Position numbers and translations under genes: made by a program
Notes under the pieces: generated by a model
What the model was told of the DNA's origin: nothing
The model's database searches: none
What the model saw: only the letters and a program-made list of their open reading frames with translations
In this document: in pieces, positions 1 to 8,694 of the stretch
How positions within the stretch are numbered: position 1 is the stretch's first letter
How the letters are laid out: every line of letters begins with the position of its first letter
From: Iamia sp. SCSIO 61187
Lineage (GTDB): Bacteria > Actinomycetota > Acidimicrobiia > Acidimicrobiales > Iamiaceae
NCBI RefSeq assembly: GCF_019443745.1
Contig: NZ_CP050948.1
Coordinates: 4,964,001 to 5,028,000 of the forward strand
Length of the DNA stretch: 64,000 nucleotides
Direction of reading: 5' to 3'

Positions 1-159
1 CAGCAGCACGTGGACGTCGTCGAAGCCGGCGATGGTCGCCTCGTAGGACCGGGACCCGCGGGCCCGGCGCACGGGGATGAGGCACTGCTCGAACAGGCGC
101 GTCACGCCGTCGGCCAGCGACCCCTTGCTGGGGAGGCAGAGGATCAGGGGGTCAGCCAT
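1..159 (-). CDS. hisG: ATP phosphoribosyltransferase HisG, N-terminal part (cut by window edge)
   Basis: First 53 residues of a protein beginning [23 protein letters not shown] near the N-terminus is the hallmark of HisG, which joins ATP and PRPP in the first step of histidine synthesis. The ATG lies inside the end of the upstream hisZ-like gene (8-base overlap ATGGCTGA), so translation is probably coupled. HisG of the short form needs HisZ as regulatory subunit, and a HisZ-like gene directly precedes it, which supports a short-form HisG. The rest lies outside the window. Confidence 0.85.
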   Translation of the reverse strand, partial: MADPLILCLPSKGSLADGVTRLFEQCLIPVRRARGSRSYEATIAGFDDVHVLL

Positions 160-1651
160 CGAGGGCCTCCCGCACGGTGGCGGCGACGGTGGCGAGCGTC
201 GTCTCCCGCAGGACGTTGGTGCGCAGCCCGACGACGGTCAGCGGGCTCCCCGCCGTGCCGACCACGACGGACAGGGGGATGCCCTCGGCTGCGGCGGCCT
301 CGCCGGCCGCCCCCGGCTCGGAGCCGACGGCCAGCCGGCAGGCCAGCCCGGCGGCGCGCAGGGCGCTGGCCACGGCGACGCACTCGGTCGCGGGCACCGA
401 CCCGTCGGCGCCGACCACGACGGCCACGACGGTCGGGGTCGGCTCGGGCGTCGGCGCGGTGAGGGGCAGCAGGTGCTCGACCGACAGGCCGAACCCGACG
501 CCCGTGACGGCGTCGCGCCCGGTGAGCCGGCCGACGAGCTCGTCGTAGCGGCCCCCGGCGCAGAGCGGGTCACCGGCCGCCGCCGGGTCCTCGATCTCGA
601 AGATGAACGAGGTGTAGTAGTCGATGCCGCGGCGCAGCCCGAGCCGGAGCGTCACCGTCGCCGGGTCGATGCCGTAGGCGGCGATCATCTCGACCCGCCC
701 GCGCCAGCTGGCCACCAGGGTGGCGAGGGCGGGGCTGGCGATCTCCTCGGCCAGGGCTGCGACCCGGTCGAGACCCTCGACCAGCGGGAGCTCGACGGCG
801 AGCAGTGCCCGCAGCACCCGGTCGACCACCTCGGGCACGGGCTCGACGGGGCGGGCCGTCGACCGGGTGACGAGGCGCTCGGCGATCTCCTCGGCGGTGC
901 GGACGCCGAGTGCCTCGGGCTCGAGGCCCCCGATGATCCGGTCGAGGAGCTCGGCCCGCATCGCCGCCGGGAGCTGGGCCACCAGGGCGTCGAGCTCGGA
1001 GCCCTCGTCGGGCTCGGCCGGGCCCTGGGCGGCGCGGTCGAGGACGGCGGCGAGGTCGTCGGGGTCGCCGGCCGCCCGGGCCAGGGCGGCCCGGGTCCGG
1101 TCGCTGAGGAGCTCGGACGCCACGGCTGCCTGCAGGAACCCGATGTCGCTCACCACCAGCCGGCCGGGGCGCACCCCGTGCTCGACCAGGCTGGCCCGGG
1201 CCACGGCGAGGACCTCGGCGTCGGCCAGGGCGGTGTCGGCCACGCCCAGGACCTCGATGCCGGCGTGGGTCAGCTGGCGGGCCCCGCCGTCGACGGGGGC
1301 GTCGAACCGGAAGGCGGGGCCGATGTAGTACGCCCGCAGCTCGTCTCCTGCGCTCGCCGGGCGGCGCCCGTAGAGCCCCACGGCGGGGATGGTGAGCTCG
1401 GGCCGCAGGCACAGCTCCCGGCCCCCGGGGTCGGTGAAGATGTACATGTGCCGGCGGATGTCCTCGCCCGAGCGGTCGAGGAAGGGCACGGCGCTCTCGA
1501 GGATCGGGGGCACGACGGGCGTGAACCCGTAGCGCTGGAACAAGGTCCGCAAGGACGCGGTCAGGGCCTCGAGGCGCACGGCGTCGGCCCCGTAGGTGTC
1601 GACGGTGCCGGGGATCGGACCCTCGCCCCCCAGAGGTCGCTCCGTGCTCAT
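152..1651 (-). CDS. hisZ: ATP phosphoribosyltransferase regulatory subunit HisZ (HisRS-like)
   Basis: 499 aa, class II histidyl-tRNA-synthetase fold. Visible are the motif-2-like [16 protein letters not shown] near residue 90, [11 protein letters not shown] near 115, and the HisRS-like [14 protein letters not shown] and [13 protein letters not shown] in the middle. Two HisRS-like genes sit side by side and this one abuts hisG, so it is read as HisZ rather than a second tRNA synthetase. HisZ forms a complex with short HisG and carries histidine feedback. The ATG at 1651 overlaps the hisS stop (ATGA) and starts the conserved region; longer in-frame starts only run into hisS. A divergent HisS paralogue remains possible. 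Confidence 0.8.
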   Translation of the reverse strand: MSTERPLGGEGPIPGTVDTYGADAVRLEALTASLRTLFQRYGFTPVVPPILESAVPFLDRSGEDIRRHMYIFTDPGGRELCLRPELTIPAVGLYGRRPASAGDELRAYYIGPAFRFDAPVDGGARQLTHAGIEVLGVADTALADAEVLAVARASLVEHGVRPGRLVVSDIGFLQAAVASELLSDRTRAALARAAGDPDDLAAVLDRAAQGPAEPDEGSELDALVAQLPAAMRAELLDRIIGGLEPEALGVRTAEEIAERLVTRSTARPVEPVPEVVDRVLRALLAVELPLVEGLDRVAALAEEIASPALATLVASWRGRVEMIAAYGIDPATVTLRLGLRRGIDYYTSFIFEIEDPAAAGDPLCAGGRYDELVGRLTGRDAVTGVGFGLSVEHLLPLTAPTPEPTPTVVAVVVGADGSVPATECVAVASALRAAGLACRLAVGSEPGAAGEAAAAEGIPLSVVVGTAGSPLTVVGLRTNVLRETTLATVAATVREALDG

Positions 1652-3126
1652 CGGGCCTCGCCGTCGACGATGGCGCGCACGGCGGCGACCAGCTCGGCGC
1701 GGGGCACGCTCTGCTGCGCCGAGCGGTCGGTGCGCCACTCGTCCCGGTCGGTGATCTCCTTGGACCGCTCGGCGCCGGCGACGAGGTCCTTGACCTGCAC
1801 GACCTGCGGGTCGGCGTCGAGCTCGTCGCCCCCGGCGATCACGGCCACGGGGGCAGCTCGCTTGTCGGCGTACTTGAGCTGCTTCTGGAAGCTCTGCGTC
1901 CCCTGGTAGAGCTCGGCCCGGAGGCCGGCGGCGCGCAGGTCGTCGACCATCGACTGGTAGTCGGCCAGGCGGTCGCGGTCCATGACGGTGACGACGACGG
2001 GCCCGATCGCCTCCTGGCGGTCGGCGCGCTGGGAGCGGAGGGCGGCGAGGAGCCGGTCGACGCCGATGCTGGCGCCGCAGGCGGGCACGTCCTGGCCGGT
2101 GAAGCGGTGGACCAGGTCGTCGTAGCGGCCGCCGCCGGCGACCGAGCCGAACTGCCGGGGCCTGCCCTTCTCGTCGAGCGTCTCGAAGGTGAGGGCGGCC
2201 TCGAACACCGGGCCGGTGTAGTAGGCGAGGCCCCGCACCACGGTCGGGTCGAAGACGACCTGGGGCATGGCGTCGGAGCCGCCGAGCAGGCGGTCGATGG
2301 CGGACAGCTCGTCGACGCCCTCGCGCCCGACCGGGTCGTCGCCCACCAGCTCGGCCAGGGCGGCCACCACGTCGGCACGGGTGGTGGCGCCGGACCCGGC
2401 GTCGATGAACCGCAGCACGAGGTCGATCTGGGCGTCGTCGAGCTGGGCGCCGGCGGTGACGTCGCCCGAGGGGTCGGTGCGCCCGGCGCCGAGGAGCTCG
2501 GCCACGGCGTCACGGCCGAGCCGGTCGAGCTTGTCGACCGAGCGCAGGACCTCGAGCTGCTTCGGCGCGTCGTCGACGCCGCTGCGGGCGAGGATCCCGG
2601 TGAGCACCTTGCGGTCGTTGACCCGGACCTCGTGCTGGTCGGGCCCGAGGCCCACCGCGGTGAGGGCGGCCGACAGAAGGGCGCAGGCCTCGGCGTCGAC
2701 GCCCATCGAGGCGCTGCCGACGGTGTCGAAGTCGCACTGGTAGAACTGGCGGAACCGGCCGGGGCCGGGCTTCTCCCGCCGCCACACCGGGCCGTACTGG
2801 TACCGCCGGAACGGGGTCGGCAGGTCCTGGCGGTTCTGGGCCACGTACCGGGCGAGCGGCGCGGTGAGGTCGTAGCGGAGGGCGACCCACTGCTCGTCGT
2901 CGTCCTGGAGGGCGAACACGCCCTCGTCGGGGGCATCCTCGTCGGGGAGGTTCTTGCCCAGGGCGTCGAGGTACTCGATCGCCGGCGTCTCCAGGGGGTC
3001 GAACCCGAACTGGCGGTAGGTGGCGAGGATGGCGTCGATGGCCGTGGCCCGCTCCTGCACGGTCGCGGCCGGGGCGTCGACGAAGCCCAGGGGCAGCCGC
3101 GCCTTGGGGCGTCCGGGCTTTGACAT
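1648..3126 (-). CDS. hisS: Histidyl-tRNA synthetase
   Basis: 492 aa. Charges tRNA-His with histidine. Class II motifs are clear: [16 protein letters not shown] (motif 1/2 region, about residues 83-98), [23 protein letters not shown] (motif 2) and the histidine motif [14 protein letters not shown]. The C-terminal anticodon-binding part ([15 protein letters not shown] onward) ends the protein. The ATG at 3126 has a strong GGAGAGGAAG ribosome site. First gene of a hisS-hisZ-hisG run with 4- and 8-base overlaps, so charging and synthesis of histidine are probably co-transcribed. The length is slightly above the usual bacterial 420-430 aa. Confidence 0.92.
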   Translation of the reverse strand: MSKPGRPKARLPLGFVDAPAATVQERATAIDAILATYRQFGFDPLETPAIEYLDALGKNLPDEDAPDEGVFALQDDDEQWVALRYDLTAPLARYVAQNRQDLPTPFRRYQYGPVWRREKPGPGRFRQFYQCDFDTVGSASMGVDAEACALLSAALTAVGLGPDQHEVRVNDRKVLTGILARSGVDDAPKQLEVLRSVDKLDRLGRDAVAELLGAGRTDPSGDVTAGAQLDDAQIDLVLRFIDAGSGATTRADVVAALAELVGDDPVGREGVDELSAIDRLLGGSDAMPQVVFDPTVVRGLAYYTGPVFEAALTFETLDEKGRPRQFGSVAGGGRYDDLVHRFTGQDVPACGASIGVDRLLAALRSQRADRQEAIGPVVVTVMDRDRLADYQSMVDDLRAAGLRAELYQGTQSFQKQLKYADKRAAPVAVIAGGDELDADPQVVQVKDLVAGAERSKEITDRDEWRTDRSAQQSVPRAELVAAVRAIVDGEAR

Positions 3127-3219
3127 GGGACTTCCTCTCCGGGCGGGCCGCCGGCCATCCTGGCGTCCACCCCGCGGGACCGGCAAGCCCGTTGCGCCGT
3201 GCGCCGACCCGGCCGGGCG

Positions 3220-3348
3220 CCGTTCCCGGTACCGATCACGCACCCCCAGCACCGGATCCGCACCAAGAACGGCGACGACCCCAGCCCACCCCGTTCCTGG
3301 TACCGATCACGCGCCCCCAGGGCCCGATCCGTACCAAGAACGGCGACG
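3220..3348. repeat. Two tandem copies of a 58-bp imperfect palindrome
   Basis: Copies at 3220-3277 and 3291-3348 lie in the divergent gap between hisS and the methyltransferase gene. Each is itself a dyad: the arms start CCGTTC(C/T)TGGTAC and end GTACCAAGAACGG around a C-rich centre of about 17 bases. The second copy has 18-base arms with two mismatches. The pair could be an operator array, a transcriptional attenuator or a REP-like mobile repeat. I see no coding frame of quality here. Confidence 0.7.
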
Positions 3349-3380
3349 GACGATCGTCGGGGCCGGGCCAGACTGGCGAG

Positions 3381-4148
3381 GTGGCCGAGCCGTCGCGCAT
3401 CGAGGTCGTGGTGGACCGGTTGCGGGCGGCGGGGTGCGTCGCCGCCGAGGAGGAGGCGGCCGAGCTCCTGGCCGCCGACCCCGACGACCGCACCCTCGAG
3501 ATGTGGCTGCGACGGCGCGAGCAGGGCGAGCCGCTGGCGTGGATCGTGCGGGCGACGACCTTCGGCGGGCTGCGCCTGGCGATCCGTCCCGGCGTGTACG
3601 TGCCCCGGCCCCAGAGCGAGGTGCTCGCTCACCGCGCCGCGGCGGCGCTCCCGCCGGGCGGCCGGGCCGTCGACGTCGGCACGGGCTCGGGGGCGGTGGC
3701 CGCGGTGCTGGCCGCCACCGTGCCGACGGCCCTCGTCGTCGGCATCGACCTCTCCCCCGTCGCCGTCGCCTGCGCCCGGACCAACGGGGTCCAGGCCCTC
3801 GTCGCCGACCTGGCTGCGCTCCCCCTGGGCCCGGCGTCGGTCGACCTGGTCACCTCGGTGGCGCCCTACGTCCCGACCGACGCCCTCCGCCTGCTCCCGG
3901 CCGACGTCCAGCGCCACGAGCCCCGCACCGCCCTCGACGGCGGGCCCGACGGCCTCGACCTGGTGCGCACCGTCGTGCGGTCGGCTGCCACCGTGCTGCG
4001 GCCCGGCGGGCGGCTGCTCGTCGAGGTGGGCGGCGACCAGGACGATCGGCTCGCTCCCGACCTGGCCGAGGCCGGGTTCGGCGCCGTCGTCACGTGGACC
4101 GACGACGACGGCGACCTCCGAGGCCTCGAGGCGACCCGGGCCGGGTGA
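3381..4148 (+). CDS. PrmC/HemK-like class I SAM methyltransferase
   Basis: About 255 aa from the GTG at 3381 (weak ribosome site). An N-terminal helical part with RRREQGEPLAWIVRATTFGG and VPRPQSEVLAHRA matches the PrmC substrate-handling region. The SAM motif I is VDVGTGSGAVAAVLA (about residues 94-108), followed by VGIDLSPVAVACA. The N-P-P-Y motif that contacts the glutamine side chain is replaced by SVAPYVPTD, so the residue that binds the target amide is missing. It may therefore not methylate release factors. Divergent from hisS. Members of this variant group occur in actinobacteria, but I cannot assign a substrate. Confidence 0.75.
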   Translation: MAEPSRIEVVVDRLRAAGCVAAEEEAAELLAADPDDRTLEMWLRRREQGEPLAWIVRATTFGGLRLAIRPGVYVPRPQSEVLAHRAAAALPPGGRAVDVGTGSGAVAAVLAATVPTALVVGIDLSPVAVACARTNGVQALVADLAALPLGPASVDLVTSVAPYVPTDALRLLPADVQRHEPRTALDGGPDGLDLVRTVVRSAATVLRPGGRLLVEVGGDQDDRLAPDLAEAGFGAVVTWTDDDGDLRGLEATRAG

Positions 4149-4278
4149 CCGCTCGCCCGTTGCCGCCCGTGGCCGGGCGATCCGCTCGGGCCGTCCGGCC
4201 GTCGGATCAGGTCGGTGGCACCCACCCGCCGCCGGTGATCGGGGGCGGCGGGGATCGGGGGCGGCCAGCCGCCCGCGG

Positions 4279-4860
4279 TCAGTCCTCGTCGCTGGCCAGG
4301 ACCTCGTAGAGCCGGCGCCGCGCCTCGGTGAGGATCTCGGCCGCCTTGGCGTGCTGGGCCGGGGTGCCGACGCGCGCCACCTGCTTCATGGCGTGGGCCG
4401 TGGAGGCGAACGCCTCGCGGAGGTTGGCGCCGTCGGGGTCGCTGCTCTCGAGCAGGGCCTCCCACGGGGTGGGGCCCTCGCGCCCGTCGGCCTCGGCCCG
4501 GCCCTCGTCGGTCAGGGCGAAGCGGCGCCGGCCCTCGGTCTCGTCGGGGGTGACGAGGCCCTCCTCCTCCAGCATCTGGAGGGTCGGGTAGACCGAGCCG
4601 GGGCTGGGGCGCCACGCCCCCTCGGTGCGCTGCTCGAGCTCGCCGATGATCTCGTAGCCGTGCATGGGGCGCTCGGTGAGCAGGGCGAGGATGGCGGCCC
4701 GGACGTCGCCGCGCCGGGCCCGCCGGTTGCCGCCGCGGGACCCGCCCGGGCCGCTGAAGCCGCCGGGACCGCCACGGCGGCCGCGGCCGCGCCGGCGCGA
4801 GCCGGGACCGTCGCCGGTCCAGGCGGGATGGGGGTGGGGATGATGATCTGCGTTGCGCAC
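4279..4860 (-). CDS. PadR-family transcriptional regulator
   Basis: 193 aa from a GTG at 4860 with AGGAG just upstream. A basic Gly/Arg-rich N-terminal tail of about 50 residues precedes the winged helix VRAAILALLTERPMHGYEII. SPGSVYPTLQMLEEEGLVT is the PadR signature recognition helix and wing, followed by RRFALTDEGRAEA. The C-terminal helices (dimerisation, PadR type 2-like) end YEVLASDED. It is divergent from the metallo-hydrolase gene at 4979 with AT-rich dyads between them, so autoregulation and control of that neighbour are plausible. Confidence 0.88.
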   Translation of the reverse strand: MRNADHHPHPHPAWTGDGPGSRRRGRGRRGGPGGFSGPGGSRGGNRRARRGDVRAAILALLTERPMHGYEIIGELEQRTEGAWRPSPGSVYPTLQMLEEEGLVTPDETEGRRRFALTDEGRAEADGREGPTPWEALLESSDPDGANLREAFASTAHAMKQVARVGTPAQHAKAAEILTEARRRLYEVLASDED

Positions 4861-4881
4861 GGGATCTCCTGATCGGTTCGT

Positions 4882-4912
4882 TGCGATGCAGTCACGATAT
4901 ATCGCGATCGCA
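4882..4912. promoter_or_regulatory. Likely PadR operator
   Basis: The only AT-rich stretch nearby. It contains the perfect dyad CGATATATCG (4895-4904) continued by CGCGATCGCAT, and outer arms TGCGAT (4882-4887) and ATCGCA (4907-4912). It sits 22 bases upstream of the PadR GTG. PadR proteins typically bind AT-containing dyads over their own promoter. The function is inferred from position. Confidence 0.55.
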
Positions 4913-4978
4913 TCGCCGACAACCACCTCCGACCGGTCGGACCACCCTTGACCAGCCGGTCAAGGTAGGTTCGGGGGC

Positions 4979-6055
4979 GTGAAGCAGGAGAAGGAGGACG
5001 CGTCGGAGGAGGTCGTCGAGGTGGCGCCCGGCATCCGCCGGCTGCAGCTGCCCATCGACTTCACCGGTCTGGGCCACGTGAACTGCTACGCCTTGGAGGA
5101 CGCCCGGGGTGTGACCCTGGTCGACCCCGGGCTCCCGGGCCAGGAGTCGTGGACCGCCCTCCGGGCCCGGCTGGCGACAGCTGAGGTGCCCCTCCACCGG
5201 GTTCACACCGTCGTGGTCACCCACTCCCACCCCGACCACTTCGGCTCGGCCGGGCTGCTGGCCGAGGAGACCGGGGCCGAGATCGTCGCCTTCGAGCGGT
5301 TCCGCACGTTCTTCGACCCCGCCGACATCGACGACGACGAGCTCCAGGCCCGCTCGGCGCCCGCGGCCGACGGGGACGCCGCCGTCGACGCCGAGCCCGA
5401 CGAGCCCGGCATCCCCGCCGCCTTCAGCCGGCCCCGACCCTCGCCCTGGGGCGGCACGCCGCTCGGCCCACCCCCGGAGCGGCTGGCCGAGATGCGGTCG
5501 CGCGCCAGCGAGGTGGCCCGCTGGTTCCGGGCCCCCCGGCCCACCGTCCGGGTGGCCGACGAGCAGCGGATCACGCTCGGCGGGCGCGAGTGGGTGGGCC
5601 TGTTCACGCCCGGCCACACCGACGACCACCTGTGCCTCTACGACGAGGAGCACGGCGTCCTGCTCGCCGGCGACCAGGTGCTGCCGACCATCACCCCCCA
5701 CGTCTCGGGCTACCTCACCGAGGACTCGCTGGCCCGCTACGTCGACTCCCTCGACCGCCTCGCCGGGCTGCCCGACGTCGCCCTGGTGCTGCCCGCCCAC
5801 GGCCACCCCTTCGCCGACCTCGGGCGCCGGGTCGACGAGATCAAGGTCCACCACGACGAGCGGCTCCAGGAGCTGCTCGGCATCGGGTCCGAGCTCGGGT
5901 GGGCGAGCGTGACCGACCTGTCGCACCGCCTCTTCGCCGAGCGGTCGTGGGGCGCCATGGCCGAGGACGAGACCTACGCCCACCTAGAGCACCTGCGCCT
6001 CCACGGCCAGGCCGAGGTGCGCGAGGAGGCCGGCGTCCTGCTCTACAAGGTCTGA
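4979..6055 (+). CDS. Metallo-beta-lactamase-fold hydrolase
   Basis: 358 aa, GTG start at 4979. Zinc-ligand motif THSHPDHFG near residues 80-88 (HxHxDH). Further ligands are probably in LFTPGHTDDHLCLY and the LVLPAHGHPFADLG segment. The N-terminal GHVNCYALEDARGVTLVDPG is typical of glyoxalase-II-like/RNase-Z-like hydrolases. A C-terminal helical part (about 290-358, RVDEIKVHHDERLQEL...) resembles the winged-helix tail of the LACTB2-like branch. An acidic insert of about 60 residues after the first motif is family-variable. The substrate is unknown, and the gene may be under the adjacent PadR regulator. Confidence 0.85.
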   Translation: MKQEKEDASEEVVEVAPGIRRLQLPIDFTGLGHVNCYALEDARGVTLVDPGLPGQESWTALRARLATAEVPLHRVHTVVVTHSHPDHFGSAGLLAEETGAEIVAFERFRTFFDPADIDDDELQARSAPAADGDAAVDAEPDEPGIPAAFSRPRPSPWGGTPLGPPPERLAEMRSRASEVARWFRAPRPTVRVADEQRITLGGREWVGLFTPGHTDDHLCLYDEEHGVLLAGDQVLPTITPHVSGYLTEDSLARYVDSLDRLAGLPDVALVLPAHGHPFADLGRRVDEIKVHHDERLQELLGIGSELGWASVTDLSHRLFAERSWGAMAEDETYAHLEHLRLHGQAEVREEAGVLLYKV

Positions 6056-6077
6056 GCCCAGGCCCGAGCGGCCGCGC

Positions 6078-6551
6078 TCAGGCGACCAGGGCGACGGTGA
6101 AGGCGACGGCGGCCACCACCCCACCGAGGGTGCGCAGGTGGTTGCCGGCGACCCACTCGCGCAGGTAGCGCGCCCACGCCGCCGGGGCGTCGTCGGACCG
6201 GGGGTCGACCCGGTCGAGGGCCAGGTTGCGGGGCACGTGGAAGGCGACGGTCACGGCCGCGGGCACGAGGCCGGCCACCGCACCGCCGACCACCCATGCG
6301 TCGGCGACGTCGCCGTCGCCGGCCAGGGCCGCCACGGCGGCGACGACCCCGACGACGGGACCCCCGAAGAGCGGGAGCATGAACAGCGGGTGCGGGGCGG
6401 CGGCGTTGATGCCCTGCATGGCCGCCACGCCGATCGGGGCCGCCGGGCGGGCCAGGCCCTGCATCACGAAGGTCGAGAAGGCCAGGAACACGCCGGCGAC
6501 CAGGCCGGCCAGCACGGCGGAGACGACGGTGAGGATCACGACGGTGCTCAT
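6078..6551 (-). CDS. DUF1772 (anthrone-oxygenase-like) membrane protein
   Basis: 157 aa with four predicted membrane segments: residues 4-26, 55-75, 85-105 and the C-terminal end. The first helix and MQGLARPAAPIGVAAMQGIN followed by NLALDRVDP and WARYLREWVAGNHLRTL are the DUF1772 pattern. Some members act as anthrone oxygenases in polyketide pathways, but most are of unknown role and no polyketide genes are nearby. Convergent with the metallo-hydrolase gene. Confidence 0.75.
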   Translation of the reverse strand: MSTVVILTVVSAVLAGLVAGVFLAFSTFVMQGLARPAAPIGVAAMQGINAAAPHPLFMLPLFGGPVVGVVAAVAALAGDGDVADAWVVGGAVAGLVPAAVTVAFHVPRNLALDRVDPRSDDAPAAWARYLREWVAGNHLRTLGGVVAAVAFTVALVA

Positions 6552-6624
6552 GACCGCAGTGGACCTCGATCTCCCTGAGACCGTCCATGGCCCTCAGCCG
6601 CAGTCACGTACGCGTCCGTCTCAC

Positions 6625-6653
6625 CCACGGATGGTGCCAGGCACCATCCGTGG
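6625..6653. repeat. 29-bp perfect palindrome, GGTGCC-A-GGCACC family
   Basis: Perfect 14-base arms CCACGGATGGTGCC / GGCACCATCCGTGG around a single A, between the DUF1772 gene and the DUF1876 gene. The same core recurs at 27056-27188 and 28196-28257, always between genes. Could act as a bidirectional terminator stem or be a dispersed REP-like element. Confidence 0.75.
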
Positions 6654-6688
6654 CGTCGACGCGGTTCGCCCGGCCGACTCAACGCCCG

Positions 6689-6708
6689 TTCGGGACGTTC
6701 GGCCCTGT
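6689..6708 (+). promoter_or_regulatory. DosR/DevR-like box upstream of the DUF1876 gene
   Basis: TTCGGGACGTTCGGCCCTGT matches 14 of 20 positions of the mycobacterial DosR consensus TTSGGGACTWWAGTCCCSAA by eye, including the core GGGAC.TT..G.CCC. It ends 73 bases before the DUF1876 start. DUF1876 proteins (Rv1738 type) belong to the DosR dormancy regulon in Mycobacterium tuberculosis, which makes the match meaningful. No dosR gene is in the window. Confidence 0.5.
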
Positions 6709-6781
6709 CGGGCCGCCGGCGACGGGCGCACGGTGGAGGGGTCGAGGGCGACCGACTGCGACACCGATGGAGGTGCGTCCG

Positions 6782-7042
6782 ATGGAACCCGTCTGGAACG
6801 TCGTGATCACGTTCGAGGAGGAGGAGCGGACGACGCGTGCCTACGCCACGCTCGAGCTCTCCGACCGGGCCAGCCGGGGGTGGGGCCAGTCCCGCCGCGA
6901 CCCGGCCGACCCTGACATCCCGCGCATCGGCGAGGAGGTCGCCGCCGCCCGGGCCCTCATCCGCCTCGGCCACCACCTGCTGGGCGCGGCCGAGAACGAG
7001 ATCGAGGACATCGAGCACCACCCGGTCCACATCCACGCCTGA
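6782..7042 (+). CDS. DUF1876 small protein (Rv1738-like)
   Basis: 86 aa, start ATG at 6782 chosen because GGAGGTG lies 8 bases upstream (another ATG at 6767 lies on that site). The pattern VWNVVITFEEEERTTRAYATLEL, then GEEVAAARALIRLGHHLLGAAENEIEDIE, fits the DUF1876 fold, which resembles ribosome hibernation factors. In mycobacteria such proteins are induced by hypoxia and nitric oxide. A DosR-like box precedes it. Confidence 0.8.
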   Translation: MEPVWNVVITFEEEERTTRAYATLELSDRASRGWGQSRRDPADPDIPRIGEEVAAARALIRLGHHLLGAAENEIEDIEHHPVHIHA

Positions 7043-7117
7043 GCCCTGCGCCGGGTCCACGCTGGAGCCAGCTCGACGACTCGTCCGTGGTCGACGGGTG
7101 CGCCGGCTGATGCCCGG

Positions 7118-7135
7118 CCGGGACCTTCGCCCGTC
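7118..7135. promoter_or_regulatory. Second, weaker DosR-like half-match
   Basis: CCGGGACCTTCGCCCGTC lies between the ends of the DUF1876 gene and the convergent HxlR gene. It shares GGGAC.TTCG.CC with the box at 6689, but has no start codon downstream on either strand. May be chance in GC-rich DNA or a decayed duplicate. The rest of 7043-7176 shows nothing recognisable. Confidence 0.25.
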
Positions 7136-7176
7136 GGGCCGAGGCCCACGCCGACGACGACTGGGGCTGAGCCGCT

Positions 7177-7839
7177 TCAGCCTGGGGCGGTCGGCCCGGC
7201 GCGCCGGGGCACCGAGCCGACCGCCGGTCGGAGACCGGCGAGCACGGCGGCGTCGCCGGTGACGGTCACGCCCCGGCGTCGCGCCTCGGGGAGCGACACG
7301 ACGCCGATGACGAGGGCGCCGACGCCGTCGGGAGGACCTTCCACCACGACGTCGGGCTCGGGCCCGACCGTGCCGGCGGCGGTCAGGACGCGACCACCCG
7401 TGGCGATGACGGTCATGACGTCGCCGCCGACGCGGACCTCCACCACCCCGTCGGCCCGCCGGTCGTCGACCTCGCCGAGGTGGATGGCCACGAGGTGGCG
7501 CAGCCACCCGACCCGGAAGCCGTCGTCGCCGGGGGGCCGGGCCATCAGTGGCGTGGCCCACCGGCCGAGGGCGTAGAGCACGTCGCGCAGCTGCTCGCCC
7601 CAGGCGCTGAGGGCGTAGCGACCGTCGTCGCCGTGGACGACGACGCCCGCCTCGACCAGGTCCCTGAGGCGCTGACCGAGGAGGTTGGTGGCGATGCCCG
7701 GCAGGCCCTCGCGCAGCTCGCCGTAGCGCCGGGGACCGTCGAGGAGGTCGCGGACGACGAGGAGCGACCACCGGTCGCCGACGACGTCGAGCCCCCGCGC
7801 CATGGCGCAGTACTGGCCGTAGGTCTTCACCGCCGCCAC
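7177..7839 (-). CDS. HxlR-family regulator with C-terminal SCP2-like domain
   Basis: 220 aa. An N-terminal winged helix of HxlR type: YCAMARGLDVVGDRWSLLVVRDLLDGPRRYGELREGLPGIATNLLGQRLRDL (about 10-60), with the early Cys usual in this family. The C-terminal part (about 110-205) resembles the sterol-carrier-like domain that some actinobacterial HxlR proteins carry, which could bind a small ligand. Divergent from the TIGR03086 gene with a 44-base gap, so it probably controls that gene and itself. Confidence 0.82.
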   Translation of the reverse strand: MAAVKTYGQYCAMARGLDVVGDRWSLLVVRDLLDGPRRYGELREGLPGIATNLLGQRLRDLVEAGVVVHGDDGRYALSAWGEQLRDVLYALGRWATPLMARPPGDDGFRVGWLRHLVAIHLGEVDDRRADGVVEVRVGGDVMTVIATGGRVLTAAGTVGPEPDVVVEGPPDGVGALVIGVVSLPEARRRGVTVTGDAAVLAGLRPAVGSVPRRAGPTAPG

Positions 7840-7883
7840 CCTACCACTTGCACTTCTTCGTGATCTGCTTGATTATCTCAACC

Positions 7884-8486
7884 ATGCCCGCCACCACAGC
7901 CACCCCCGCCGCCGCTCCGTCCGCACCGTCCGCAGACGCCCTCGGCCACCTCGCCGCCGCCCTCGCCGTGCCCATCGCCGTCATCGACGCCGTGGCCGAC
8001 GACCAGTGGACCGACGCCACCCCGTGCCCCGGCTGGGACGTGGCCGCGGTCGTGACCCACCTGCGCGACGGCACCTGGTGGTTCAGCGGGACCCTGGGCG
8101 GCCCGCCGCCGACGGGGACGGCCGACGCTCGGCCCGCCACCGTCCTGCGGGAGGCCAGCGACGCGCTCCTCGCCGGGTTCTCCCGCCCCGGCGCCCTCGA
8201 CGCCGTCATCCCGATCCCCCTGGGCGAGGTCCCCGGCATCGTCGCCCTCCACCTCCGGGCCACCGAGGCGCTCGTCCACGGCTGGGACGTCGCCGTCGCG
8301 ACCGGCCAGGACCTCGTCGTCGACGACGCCGTCGCCGGGGAGGCGCTCGGCTTCTCGGTCGCCGCCCTCGAGATGCTGCCACCCGAGCGGTCCCCGTTCG
8401 CCCCGCCCCGCCCGGTCACCGACGACGCCCCGCCCCTCACCCGCCTCGTCGCTCTCCTCGGTCGCGACCCCTCCGGTCCGGCCTGA
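7884..8486 (+). CDS. TIGR03086-family metal-binding protein (DinB/maleylpyruvate isomerase-like)
   Basis: 200 aa from ATG 7884. WTDATPCPGWDVAAVVTHLRDG is the characteristic core; the His and the later LHLRATEALVHGWDVAVATG supply the three-His zinc site of the mycothiol-dependent isomerase/DinB fold. The C-terminal part (FAPPRPVTDDAPPLTRLVALLGRDP) is the TIGR03086 end motif. It may act on mycothiol adducts; the substrate is unknown. Divergent from an HxlR regulator. Confidence 0.82.
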   Translation: MPATTATPAAAPSAPSADALGHLAAALAVPIAVIDAVADDQWTDATPCPGWDVAAVVTHLRDGTWWFSGTLGGPPPTGTADARPATVLREASDALLAGFSRPGALDAVIPIPLGEVPGIVALHLRATEALVHGWDVAVATGQDLVVDDAVAGEALGFSVAALEMLPPERSPFAPPRPVTDDAPPLTRLVALLGRDPSGPA

Positions 8487-8516
8487 GGCCCTGCGCCCGG
8501 GTCCCCGCCCACTCCC

Positions 8517-8566
8517 CCAACTCGTACGGAACCCCGCCACATGCGGCGCTTTCCGTACAAGGTTGG
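8517..8566. terminator. Long hairpin between convergent genes (CCAAC...GTTGG family)
   Basis: Arms CCAACTCGTACGGAA and TTCCGTACAAGGTTGG with a GC-rich inner stem (CCGC/GCGG). It lies between the 3' ends of the TIGR03086 gene and the beta-lactamase-like gene. A second member of the same family is at 12499-12549, again between two converging genes. Probably a bidirectional terminator that has spread as a repeat. Confidence 0.65.
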
Positions 8567-8694
8567 CCGCGACACTGGGGTGATGGCGCCGACGGCTACG
8601 ACCGCTGACCGAGGGGACCGTTCTGAGCCAGAGACGGGACACGGGTGGCCGATCCCTGGCCCAGAACGAGGACGGCGGCACCGGCCCTCCCGGT

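Noticed and set aside
77-1909. Plus-strand open frame of 610 codons opposite hisZ
   Set aside because: It is the antisense of hisZ/hisS in GC-rich DNA; the protein is Gly/Asp/Arg/His-rich without any known motif, while the minus frame shows class II synthetase motifs.
1839-3917. Minus-strand open frame of 692 codons over hisS and the methyltransferase gene
   Set aside because: Low-complexity Ser/Pro/Arg translation of two real genes in other frames.
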